A stretch of 23,290 nucleotides of DNA from G026625185 sp035256645 (GTDB lineage Bacteria; Desulfobacterota; WTBG01; JAGOGO01). The first letter of the stretch is position 1; each line of letters opens with the position of its first letter. The notes beneath the pieces are model-generated. The model was given only the letters and a program-made list of their open reading frames with translations. It was not told the origin of the DNA and made no database searches. The DNA is taken from assembly GCA_035256645.1 (NCBI GenBank), contig DATEXU010000046.1, positions 1 to 23,290 of the forward strand, read 5' to 3'. Shown here in pieces: positions 1 to 6,725 of the stretch. The position numbers and the translations under genes are program-made.

Positions 1-86
1 TTCGTGGTTTGATCACCATTATCTCTTTTTTAAGCGCATATTGACAATAAAGATATTTAGTGTACTGTCGCAAAAATGAACTACCC

Positions 87-100
87 CGCCGCAAGCGGCG
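87..100. repeat. Short perfect inverted repeat at the broken edge of a ykgJ remnant
   Basis: CGCCGC-AA-GCGGCG is a perfect 6-bp palindrome with a 2-base loop. Left of it lies CTACCC; right of it the sequence changes at once into ykgJ-like coding sequence (from about 104). It looks like one end of a GC-rich palindromic repeat element that interrupted or truncated the gene. No matching right half of the element is present. Seen directly; its identity as a dispersed repeat is inference. Confidence 0.5.
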
Positions 101-103
101 AGT

Positions 104-321
104 TATAACGTGGATGCTTTTAAGGAGTTTATATTCTCCAGTAACTTTTTTTAAACCTCTTTGATATTGAAGAAGAGACGATAACCAGGATTAAATCTGA
201 TGACGTCGAATTATTGAAATTTGCCTGCCAATGGCTTAAGTTTTCCCTTTTTGGCGAGCCTGCGCTGGAGGTAAAAGATGAGGTTATCATGGCAAAAAAA
301 GAAAAAACCGTGACGAGGTAA
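104..321 (+). pseudogene. Decayed C-terminal remnant of a YkgJ-family cysteine-cluster protein
   Basis: Read in two frames, this stretch matches the C-terminal third of the two intact YkgJ-like proteins further down. The first frame (104–151) gives YNVDAFKEFIFSSNFF, comparable to the YDLDEFKRFIFETRFF segment of the gene at 9176. The second frame (about 148–321) gives FDIEEETITRIK, then WLKFSLFGEPALEVKDE, matching DVEKEIIERVK and WVRFNLFGEDTLRLKD. The frames join at a run of seven T (145–152 region); eight T would restore one frame, so a single-base deletion is likely. The N-terminal cysteine motifs are absent, the sequence being replaced by a palindromic repeat. Its stop codon lies three bases before the SEC-C gene start, so the two were probably once co-transcribed. 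Confidence 0.75.
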
Positions 322-324
322 CCA

Positions 325-1089
325 ATGGAGAAGATCCGCAGAAATGATCCTTGCCCGTGCGGGAGCGGGAAAAAGTTTAAAAAATGTCATCTGGGTCATG
401 AAGCCGACCTGATCATCGAAAAAATAAAAACCAGCCAGGGCGAAATAGAGGAAAAGCTTGTAAAGCTTCCCGAAGTACATTACGGCCGGTCAAAAGAAGT
501 TTTGGAGGGGCTTAATATTCGGCAGGTAACCGGCAAAAAAATCGGGGTAAAATTTATTGACTTGACGCAATATCTAAAACTAATTGGTGCTTCGCGAGAA
601 CTTCCTCACGAGGGCTTCAGTGCCAGCCAGATTGTCAATATTAACAAAACAAAGAAGATCGACCCGGATCACATTTATATTGCCGTCACTCCAGGTATCA
701 ATGACTCTTCGCTGATCCATCAGATCGCCCATGTTCTGAGCTTTTTAAGAGACTCTATCCCGTTGCCGGGAACTTTTTTAGAACTAAGTGAAAAAACCGG
801 TATACCTTTAGAGCATCTTGATCACCCACAAGAATTTGGTCAGTGGCTGGAATTTTTGAGCAGAGAGTTTAACGTGGAGCTTGATGCTGAAGACAAGATT
901 ATAGCTTTTCTTAAAGAAAAAAATCTTCTCTTATCCGGAGAGGAAATCACAAGCAATGATGTGAAAAAACTTATTGCTCGTTCAACCGAAATCTTCGCTA
1001 TACTGCAGGACTGCCGCGCAGAGATCGATGATTTAATAAAAAATCGGGAAGGTTATATAGGAAAGGCAGATAACCACTCTAAACACTAA
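325..1089 (+). CDS. SEC-C motif protein of unknown function
   Basis: A 254-residue protein. Residues 7–22 form a SEC-C motif (NDPCPCGSGKKFKKCH: C10, C12, C21, H22), the small zinc-binding module found at the end of SecA and in many other proteins. Here it is N-terminal and fused to about 230 residues that I do not recognise. The middle holds SSLIHQIAHVLSF, an HxxxH pair (H132, H136) in a predicted helix that resembles a zinc-peptidase helix but lacks the usual glutamate. The rest is rich in charged helices. The start is preceded by GAGG at good spacing. The gene follows the ykgJ remnant by three bases, so it may be the surviving partner of a metal-linked gene pair. There is no signal peptide or membrane segment, so it is probably cytoplasmic. 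Function unknown. Confidence 0.85.
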   Translation: MEKIRRNDPCPCGSGKKFKKCHLGHEADLIIEKIKTSQGEIEEKLVKLPEVHYGRSKEVLEGLNIRQVTGKKIGVKFIDLTQYLKLIGASRELPHEGFSASQIVNINKTKKIDPDHIYIAVTPGINDSSLIHQIAHVLSFLRDSIPLPGTFLELSEKTGIPLEHLDHPQEFGQWLEFLSREFNVELDAEDKIIAFLKEKNLLLSGEEITSNDVKKLIARSTEIFAILQDCRAEIDDLIKNREGYIGKADNHSKH

Positions 1090-1110
1090 TTTCTCTTACC
1101 ACTCGATTCC

Positions 1111-2205
1111 TCAAGTATTTAAATTACCCGGATGAAGAAATTTGTCTAAAAAAGGATGCTTTGTTTTAAGTCCGTGTTGTGTCTCATCACGTTCGACCTC
1201 TTCGATCAGCTTTCCAACAATATCTTTTTCAACATAGTCATGGGCAACCCGAATGGCGTTCATTACTGCCCGGTCATTTGACTTGCCGTGAGCAATAATG
1301 ACGGGTTTGTCCACCCCCAGCAAAGGAGCGCCTCCATATTCCGCGTAATCAACCCGCTTTTTGAAGTTTGCAAATGATTTTTTCGCAAGAAGGTAACCAA
1401 TGCGGGAAAAAAACCGACTTTGGATCTCCCCTCGTAAACTTGTTATCATACTTTCTGCCATCCCTTCAGCCACCTTAAGGAGCACATTACCCACAAAACC
1501 ATCACATACTACGATATCTACATCTCCGGCAAAAACATCCTTGCCTTCCGCATAGCCGATATAGTTAAGCGTGCTCTTTTTGAGAAGTTCATTTGCCTCC
1601 CGGGTTAGGTCAGTCCCTTTGGTTTCCTCCTCCCCGTTGCTTAAAACCCCTACTTTTGGATTGAGAATGCCGAAGACATGTTGAAAATAAACTGAGCCCA
1701 TAAGCGCAAATTGAGCCAAATTTTGAGGCCGGCAAAGAGTATTCGCTCCGGCGTCAATGACCATTACCCTTCCCTTTAAACTGGGCATAAGAGTAGCAAT
1801 ACCAGGGCGGCTGATATTTTTAATCCGTTTGAGAACAAACAGCGCTCCGTAAACCACTGCTCCGGAATTTCCCGCACTCATTAAAGCCTGAGCTTCATTC
1901 ACCCGCACCAGTTCAAAAGCAATCCGAAGAGAAGAATGTTTCTTTTTACGGATCATATGATACGGTTCTTCACCCATTTCGATTACTTCGGGAGCATGGC
2001 AGACTTCAATCGGAAGATTTTGACCTTTGTTTTTCTCAAGCTCTGCCCTTATCTTATCCTCATATCCCACTAAGATGCTGCTGATATTAAAGTTTTTTGC
2101 AGCTAACACTGCTCCTTTAACCACCATTTCCGGGGCAAAATCCCCCCCCATAGCGTCTACTGCTATTTTTTTAACGGAAATTTCTCTGGAATTATCCAAG
2201 CTCAT
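1111..2205 (-). CDS. plsX: Phosphate acyltransferase PlsX
   Basis: PlsX converts acyl-ACP and phosphate to acyl-phosphate, the acyl donor for PlsY in phospholipid synthesis; it is a peripheral membrane enzyme. The family opening KIAVDAMGGDFAPE is clear, followed by the conserved blocks MGEEPYHMIRKKKHSSLR, MSAGNSGA, RPGIATLMP and CDGFVGNVLLK, and the C-terminal YGGAPLLGVDKP and IIAHGKSND. Length is slightly above the usual 330–350 residues because of short extensions at both ends. A TTG six bases upstream (2211) is also in frame; I prefer the ATG at 2205 because AAGAG lies at better spacing from it. The gene is monocistronic here, without the rpmF and fabH neighbours often seen, and is divergent from trmFO. 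Confidence 0.95.
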   Translation of the reverse strand: MSLDNSREISVKKIAVDAMGGDFAPEMVVKGAVLAAKNFNISSILVGYEDKIRAELEKNKGQNLPIEVCHAPEVIEMGEEPYHMIRKKKHSSLRIAFELVRVNEAQALMSAGNSGAVVYGALFVLKRIKNISRPGIATLMPSLKGRVMVIDAGANTLCRPQNLAQFALMGSVYFQHVFGILNPKVGVLSNGEEETKGTDLTREANELLKKSTLNYIGYAEGKDVFAGDVDIVVCDGFVGNVLLKVAEGMAESMITSLRGEIQSRFFSRIGYLLAKKSFANFKKRVDYAEYGGAPLLGVDKPVIIAHGKSNDRAVMNAIRVAHDYVEKDIVGKLIEEVERDETQHGLKTKHPFLDKFLHPGNLNT

Positions 2206-2291
2206 TCTCAACTCTTTTTAAGGTGAACATTTTTTCAGATGGACTATAACGGTAATCAACTACCCTGTCAAGCACCGGACGTCTGAACCTC

Positions 2292-2325
2292 TTGCATCCC
2301 AACAATAAAGCAAATAATATATAAT
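2292..2325 (+). promoter_or_regulatory. Possible promoter for trmFO
   Basis: A perfect TATAAT (2320–2325) sits 33 bases before the trmFO ATG. The only -35-like hexamer, TTGCAT (2292–2297), is 22 bases upstream, which is too far, so recognition may rest on the -10 box alone. The rest of the 153-base divergent gap (2206–2358) shows nothing further that I can name. Confidence 0.3.
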
Positions 2326-2358
2326 ATTGTCTTATTGTGAAAGGGCAATTAACAACTC

Positions 2359-3675
2359 ATGTACAGCAAGGAAATAACTATCATTGGCGGTGGGTTAGCG
2401 GGAAGTGAGGCCGCTTGGCAGGCTGCTCAGAGAGGAATAAAAGTTATTCTGTGGGAAATGAAACCGTGCCGGTTTTCCCCTGCCCATAACTCCCCAAACC
2501 TGGCAGAATTAGTTTGCAGCAATTCTTTTCGCGCCGAATCCTTAGAAAATGCCGTTGGTCTTCTCAAAGAGGAAATGAGACGCGCGGGGTCTCTTTTCAT
2601 GCTCGCTGCTGATGCCACGCGAATACCCGCTGGAGGAGCTTTGGCAGTGGATCGGGTGAAATTTTCATCTTTCATCACCGCTGCTCTTGAGCAACAGAAA
2701 AACATAACCCTCATCCGTGAGGAAGTTACAAGGCTTCCCCTCCAAAGGCCTCTCATTTTCGCCTCCGGCCCACTCACCTCACCGTCTTTATCCGAAGAGA
2801 TAACAAACCTGATTGGGAAAAATTATCTTTATTTTTATGATGCTATTTCTCCGGTAGTTGAGGCGGATTCCATCAACTTAAACATTGCCTTTCGGGCTTC
2901 CCGCTATAATCGTGGTGGTGATGATTATCTCAATTGTCCCCTCAACCAAGAGGAATATTACCGCCTCGTAGCGGAGATCAAGAGCGCTGAAAAAGTTCTT
3001 CCAAGAGATTTTGAAAAACCTATCTTCTTCGAAGGATGCCTCCCCATTGAAGAAATGGCCGACCGAGGGAAAGATACCCTGGCTTTTGGCCCATTGAAAC
3101 CGGTGGGGTTAAAAGATCCCCGGACCGGAGAACAACCCCATGCCGTGGTCCAGCTTCGTCCGGAGAATAAAGAGCGGACAATTTATAATATGGTGGGGTT
3201 CCAGACTCGCTTAACCTGGCCGGAACAAAAACGGGTATTTCGACTTATTCCTGGTTTAGAAAAAGCGAATTTTGTTCGTCTCGGAAGTTGTCACCGCAAT
3301 ATTTTTATAAATTCTCCTACCCTATTGTTTCCCACCCTTCAGCTACAGAAAGAAACAAAAATATTTTTTGCCGGTCAGATTACGGGGGTTGAGGGATATG
3401 TAGAATCCGCGGCTATGGGGATGGTAGCGGGCATTAATGCAGCCCATTTTCTCTTAGAAAAACCATTGGTTATCCCATCACCCGCCACCGCAACCGGAGC
3501 CTTATTAAACTACATTACGACTGCTGATCCTGATCATTTTCAGCCCATGAACGTCACTTACGGCCTATTTCCACCCTTACCATCAGAAGTTAAAAAAAGA
3601 GACCGCCGCAATTTTCTTATTCAGCAAGCTTTAAAGCACATTGAGGACTGGCGAAAGGAAATCCTGACAGAATAA
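2359..3675 (+). CDS. trmFO: tRNA (uracil-5-)-methyltransferase, folate/FAD dependent
   Basis: TrmFO makes 5-methyluridine at position 54 of the tRNA T loop, using methylenetetrahydrofolate and FADH2. The protein has 438 residues, the usual family length. The N-terminal FAD loop IIGGGLAGSEAAW (residues 8–20) is followed by the family signature NLAELVCSNSFRAE with C53, and FFEGCLPIEEMADRG with C227; these correspond to the two cysteines studied in the Bacillus enzyme. The C-terminal blocks MVGFQTRLTWPEQ, LGSCHRN and FAGQITGVEGYVESAAMG are typical of the GidA-like fold. Only a weak ribosome binding sequence (AAGGG) precedes the ATG. It is convergent with the small membrane gene. No oddities. Confidence 0.97.
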   Translation: MYSKEITIIGGGLAGSEAAWQAAQRGIKVILWEMKPCRFSPAHNSPNLAELVCSNSFRAESLENAVGLLKEEMRRAGSLFMLAADATRIPAGGALAVDRVKFSSFITAALEQQKNITLIREEVTRLPLQRPLIFASGPLTSPSLSEEITNLIGKNYLYFYDAISPVVEADSINLNIAFRASRYNRGGDDYLNCPLNQEEYYRLVAEIKSAEKVLPRDFEKPIFFEGCLPIEEMADRGKDTLAFGPLKPVGLKDPRTGEQPHAVVQLRPENKERTIYNMVGFQTRLTWPEQKRVFRLIPGLEKANFVRLGSCHRNIFINSPTLLFPTLQLQKETKIFFAGQITGVEGYVESAAMGMVAGINAAHFLLEKPLVIPSPATATGALLNYITTADPDHFQPMNVTYGLFPPLPSEVKKRDRRNFLIQQALKHIEDWRKEILTE

Positions 3676-3698
3676 TGAAGACAAGTCTGGTTTCAATT

Positions 3699-3911
3699 TT
3701 ATTTCTTTTCTTCTTGCTCCATTTTTTTAAGTTCCCTGGCATCTCTGATTTCGATTATTCCAAACAATACTGCCATCAACCCCCCGAAAAGTAGCGCTGC
3801 TACAATACAAAATTGTAGACCTATTATGACAATCTTTATCCATTTAAAAAGAAGAAGGATACCGATAAGGATAGTTATTATTCCTCCGAAGATACTTAGA
3901 ACTTTCCCCAC
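3699..3911 (-). CDS. Small two-helix membrane protein, unknown function
   Basis: A 70-residue protein with two hydrophobic helices (about residues 5–24 and 27–50, separated by KWIKI) and a highly charged cytoplasmic-type tail ending in a lysine/glutamate run. It starts with GTG; a strong AGGAGG lies at suitable distance, which supports translation. I do not recognise a named family. It resembles small membrane proteins sometimes found next to ATPase or phage-shock-type genes, but nothing here supports such a role. Confidence 0.75.
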   Translation of the reverse strand: MGKVLSIFGGIITILIGILLLFKWIKIVIIGLQFCIVAALLFGGLMAVLFGIIEIRDARELKKMEQEEKK

Positions 3912-4077
3912 AATGTTTCCCTCCTTTCAAATCATAATTATATGGTTATTATTAAATTAAAATGGTACACTAAACTTTATACATAAAAAATCTTTAAATC
4001 TTCCAGAAGATATCTATCCCCATAGGGAGAAGACGGGAAAATCTCTTTATGGATTTTTTAGCATAAAAAATTTTTTA

Positions 4078-4106
4078 TTTCAAATATTTTAAGTTTAAGA
4101 TATAAT
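4078..4106 (+). promoter_or_regulatory. Probable promoter of the Crp/Fnr gene
   Basis: A perfect TATAAT (4101–4106) lies 33 bases before the ATG at 4140, in a very AT-rich stretch. A weak -35 (TTTCAA, 4078–4083) is spaced 17 bases upstream. A weak -35 is what an activator-dependent or autoregulated gene might show. The 228 bases between 3912 and 4139 hold no gene. Confidence 0.4.
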
Positions 4107-4139
4107 TAGAAAAATAGTTTTTTCTTGGAGATAATCTTT

Positions 4140-4838
4140 ATGCCGATTTATTGCAAAGGGACAATTTGCAAGAATTGTATCGTGTTCTATGGCCATTCCT
4201 GGAAAAATTTTGATGAGGAGAGCAAAGAAGATCTCTGCTCAATAACTTTCCCGATCCGCTATAAAAAGCGCCAGGTCATCTGTATGGAGGCAAATCCGGT
4301 TCAAAATATCTATATAGTAAAAAAGGGTCTGGTAAAGACCTATAAATCCTTGACAGGTGGAAAACAACAAATTCTTTCCATTATTAAAAAGGAAGATATC
4401 TTAAACATTCATTGTCTTTTTGAGGATTTTGGTCACCATAGTTCGGAAACTTTAGTGGATTCTGAACTGTGTGCTATTGATAAAAACCTGCTAGAAAACC
4501 TGCTCAAACGAAAGCCAAAGACCGGGATAATTTTTCTTGAATTCATGAAAAAAAAGTTGGTTCGTTCCTATCAAAAAATAATGGACCTGGGACAAAAAAA
4601 TGCTCGTTCCCGCATAGCATCCTTCATCCTCGATCTCTCCGAAAACCTCTATGATGAACAGCGACATGATTTAACCTTGCCTTTGTCCCGGGTGGAGTTT
4701 GCTGAAGTGGTAGGCCTTTGTGAAGAGACTGCGATACGGATTCTCCAGGATTTTAAGCGAGAAAATCTGATTGAAATTGATAAAAGCGCAATCTCCCTCC
4801 TAAATCTTGCACGCCTTCAAAAGATTTCCGAAAAATAG
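4140..4838 (+). CDS. Crp/Fnr-family transcription regulator
   Basis: A 232-residue regulator. The N-terminal segment carries cysteines C5, C10, C13, C33 and C48. A cyclic-nucleotide-binding-type beta barrel follows (ANPVQNIYIVKKGLVKTYK, GGKQQILSIIKKEDIL), then a long dimer helix and a C-terminal winged helix (RSRIASFILDLSE, LSRVEFAEVVGLCEETAIRIL). The recognition helix EETAIR keeps the glutamate and arginine that read the TGA core of Crp/Fnr half-sites, but has Ile where FNR has Ser. A TTG at 4125 is also in frame; ATG 4140 is preferred because TGGAG lies just before it. It ends 531 bases before sat and is followed by Crp-like palindromes, so it likely controls sulfate-activation genes, perhaps as an HcpR/FNR-like redox or NO sensor. 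Whether the cysteines bind an iron-sulfur cluster is unknown. Confidence 0.9.
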   Translation: MPIYCKGTICKNCIVFYGHSWKNFDEESKEDLCSITFPIRYKKRQVICMEANPVQNIYIVKKGLVKTYKSLTGGKQQILSIIKKEDILNIHCLFEDFGHHSSETLVDSELCAIDKNLLENLLKRKPKTGIIFLEFMKKKLVRSYQKIMDLGQKNARSRIASFILDLSENLYDEQRHDLTLPLSRVEFAEVVGLCEETAIRILQDFKRENLIEIDKSAISLLNLARLQKISEK

Positions 4839-4840
4839 CA

Positions 4841-4856
4841 ACTGACAAATTTCAGT
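4841..4856. promoter_or_regulatory. Crp-type operator candidate 1
   Basis: ACTGA-CAAATT-TCAGT: a perfect 5-bp inverted repeat with 6-base spacer, the 5-6-5 geometry of Crp-family sites. Its core TGACAAATTTCA recurs with one change at 5000–5011. It lies three bases after the regulator's stop codon, in the direction of sat. Confidence 0.5.
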
Positions 4857-4863
4857 ACTTCTT

Positions 4864-4877
4864 TTGATAAAAATCAT
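4864..4877. promoter_or_regulatory. FNR-box-like site
   Basis: TTGAT-AAAA-ATCAT matches the FNR consensus TTGAT-N4-ATCAA at nine of ten positions. It is eight bases after operator candidate 1. The AT-rich setting makes a chance match possible. Confidence 0.4.
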
Positions 4878-4934
4878 TTCTGGCGCTGAGAAATACGTTG
4901 GTACATCGGAAGATTTTTTAATAAATAGAGGTAT

Positions 4935-4957
4935 CACTAAATTCATTGAAATTAGTG
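4935..4957. promoter_or_regulatory. 23-base near-perfect palindrome
   Basis: CACTAA at 4935–4940 and TTAGTG at 4952–4957 are the outer arms. The inner bases also pair except for one A/A position, leaving almost no loop. It could be a protein-binding dyad. Because TGG and five T follow, it could alternatively act as a weak terminator for the regulator gene. Confidence 0.45.
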
Positions 4958-4997
4958 TGGATTTTTCGATAAGAAGTTGAGAAAAATAAAATTGTGC

Positions 4998-5013
4998 TGT
5001 GACAAATGTCATT
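4998..5013. promoter_or_regulatory. Crp-type operator candidate 2
   Basis: TGTGA-CAAATG-TCATT has a full left Crp half-site and a partial right one. The core TGACA-AA-TGTCA (5000–5011) is a perfect palindrome. It repeats the core of operator candidate 1 with one changed base, 157 bases away. Confidence 0.5.
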
Positions 5014-5049
5014 TATGATGAGCATTAACAATGGCATGAAAGCCAGAAA

Positions 5050-5068
5050 CATCATTTCTGCAATGATG
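5050..5068. promoter_or_regulatory. Hairpin/dyad in the sat upstream region
   Basis: CATCATT-TCTGC-AATGATG is a perfect 7-bp stem with 5-base loop. No T run follows, so it is not a terminator. Role unknown. Confidence 0.35.
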
Positions 5069-5134
5069 AAAAGACTATATCTTCTTTGACTTAGGCAATA
5101 ATTCGGTGAAACCCACTGGATTTAAAAAAAACTT

Positions 5135-5196
5135 ACTTTAGCAATCTTAAGTCTTTTTGCTTCGTTAGCGCCTTCTGATTCCGCTTTTGCTAAAGT
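5135..5196. promoter_or_regulatory. Long-range inverted repeat in the sat leader region
   Basis: ACTTTAGCAA (5135–5144) and TTGCTAAAGT (5187–5196) are perfect 10-base inverted copies separated by 42 bases. They could form a large hairpin in the sat leader RNA or a looped operator. Between 5197 and 5350 I see only pyrimidine/purine-rich stretches and the sat ribosome binding site. Confidence 0.4.
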
Positions 5197-5369
5197 TAAC
5201 CTTCGATTTTAAACCGAGGAAGATTTACCGGACATATTTTTCTACTCTTCTTCGTTACTGAAAATTTTTCCCTTCTCCGCACTCCCATAACAACATTGGA
5301 GCAACAACGGGGAAAAAGGGGAGATTAGATTAACCTTTAAGATAGTGATTGTGAAAGGAGGCTAACATC

Positions 5370-6596
5370 ATGTCAAAATTAGTCCCACCCCATGGAGGAG
5401 GAGCGCTCAAGCCGTTATTATTGGAAGGTAAGGCCTTAGAAGAAGAAAAGGCAAAGGCAAAGACGCTCACCGTAGTTCCCATGACCTCCCGGGAAGCTGG
5501 CGATGTGCTTATGCTGGCCATCGGCGCCTTTACCCCGCTGGAAGGTTTCATGGGCTATAATGACTGGAAAGGGGTTTGCGATTCATACAAGATGGCAAAC
5601 GGTCTTTTTTGGCCTATCCCTATTACCCTCTCGGCAACCAAAGTCTTGGCCGATTCCCTCTCGATTGGTCAGGAAGTCGCTCTTCTTGACACGGAAAACG
5701 ATGAGATTCTGGCCACAATGAAAATAACCGAAAAATATAAGATTGATAAAGCGCATGAATGTAAAAAAGTTTTCTGGACTGAAGATACTGCGCATCCAGG
5801 CGTTGCCAAGGTAATGGAGCAGAGCGAAATAAATTTAGCCGGACCAATAAAAGTGCTGAGCGAAAGTTACTTCCCTAAAGAATTCGGCAGCCTTTACCAA
5901 CGTCCCAGTGAGTCTCGAAAGCTATTTGAGGAAAAAGGATGGGCGACGGTGGCGGCTCTTCAGCTTCGCAATCCCATGCATCGATCCCATGAATATCTCG
6001 CCAAGATAGCCATTGAAGTCTGTGACGGGGTATATATCCACCAGCTCTTAGGAAAGCTTAAAGAAGGGGATATCCCCGCTGACGTAAGAGTCAAGGCAAT
6101 CGATATTCTGGTAGAAAAATATTTTGTAAAAAATACGACTATCATGGGTGGGTATCCCATGGAGATGCGCTATGCCGGCCCGAGAGAAGCATTGCTCCAT
6201 GCGGTTTTCCGTCAAAATTACGGCTGCAGCCATTTGATTGTCGGCCGGGATCACGCCGGCGTCGGTGATTATTATGGGCCTTTCGATGCTCAGAAAATTT
6301 TCCTGGAAATTCCCGAAAACGCTCTCAAACTAAAACCCCTTCCCATTGATTGGACTTTTTACTGCAATAAGTGCGATGGAATGGCCTCGATGAGGACCTG
6401 TCCGCATGGTAAGGATGACCGGATTCTTTTGAGCGGAACCATCGTCCGGAAAACGCTTTCTGAGGGCGGTACGTTGTCATCTCAATTTTCCCGACCTGAG
6501 GTGTTGGACATTTTAAGAGAATATTACCAGGGTTTGGAACAGAAAGTGGAAATCAAACTCCACGGAGCAGCAACCGGAGACGTGGTAAAAAAATAA
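5370..6596 (+). CDS. sat: Sulfate adenylyltransferase (ATP sulfurylase), dissimilatory type
   Basis: Sat interconverts ATP + sulfate and APS + pyrophosphate in the cytoplasm, the first step of sulfate reduction. The 408-residue protein contains the PUA-like N-terminal domain and the catalytic core: QLRNPMHRSH (residues 198–207) binds ATP and sulfate, GRDHAG (292–297) is the second nucleotide motif, and FSRPEV lies near the end. Between them CNKCDGMASMRTCPH (C332, C335, C344, H346) is the zinc site seen in dissimilatory enzymes of sulfate reducers and Archaeoglobus. No APS kinase domain is fused. The start has a strong AAAGGAGG. The long upstream region with Crp-like dyads suggests tight control; downstream are the APS reductase genes, as in the common sat–aprBA–qmoABC arrangement. 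Confidence 0.97.
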   Translation: MSKLVPPHGGGALKPLLLEGKALEEEKAKAKTLTVVPMTSREAGDVLMLAIGAFTPLEGFMGYNDWKGVCDSYKMANGLFWPIPITLSATKVLADSLSIGQEVALLDTENDEILATMKITEKYKIDKAHECKKVFWTEDTAHPGVAKVMEQSEINLAGPIKVLSESYFPKEFGSLYQRPSESRKLFEEKGWATVAALQLRNPMHRSHEYLAKIAIEVCDGVYIHQLLGKLKEGDIPADVRVKAIDILVEKYFVKNTTIMGGYPMEMRYAGPREALLHAVFRQNYGCSHLIVGRDHAGVGDYYGPFDAQKIFLEIPENALKLKPLPIDWTFYCNKCDGMASMRTCPHGKDDRILLSGTIVRKTLSEGGTLSSQFSRPEVLDILREYYQGLEQKVEIKLHGAATGDVVKK

Positions 6597-6639
6597 GAAC
6601 GTAGAGGAAAGTTTTTTTGCTTTTAAGATAGTTCCTCAG

Positions 6640-6647
6640 AAAGGAGG
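6640..6647 (+). promoter_or_regulatory. Orphan Shine-Dalgarno sequence after sat
   Basis: AAAGGAGG is followed by TGGCGGCACCACAAGG, with no ATG, GTG or TTG at usable distance. The real aprB1 start at 6726 has its own GGAGG. This looks like the stranded leader of a gene that used to start here, most simply the resident aprB now at 10919. Confidence 0.5.
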
Positions 6648-6725
6648 TGGCGGCACCACAAGGGTTCAGTGAAAAAAGTTTTTCTGTAAACAATGAAGTA
6701 TTAAATTTTTTTTGTGGAGGTAATT

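Noticed and set aside
4125..4139. Upstream TTG start for the Crp/Fnr gene
   Set aside because: TTG overlaps the TGGAG ribosome binding sequence for the ATG at 4140; no separate Shine-Dalgarno is present.
6604..6637. GAGGAA…TTCCTC as a terminator after sat
   Set aside because: Only a 6-bp stem around a 22-base loop, and the T run is inside the loop rather than after the stem.
6714..6725. Upstream GTG start for aprB1
   Set aside because: The GTG overlaps the GGAGG that serves the ATG at 6726, and the homologous copy begins at the corresponding Met.
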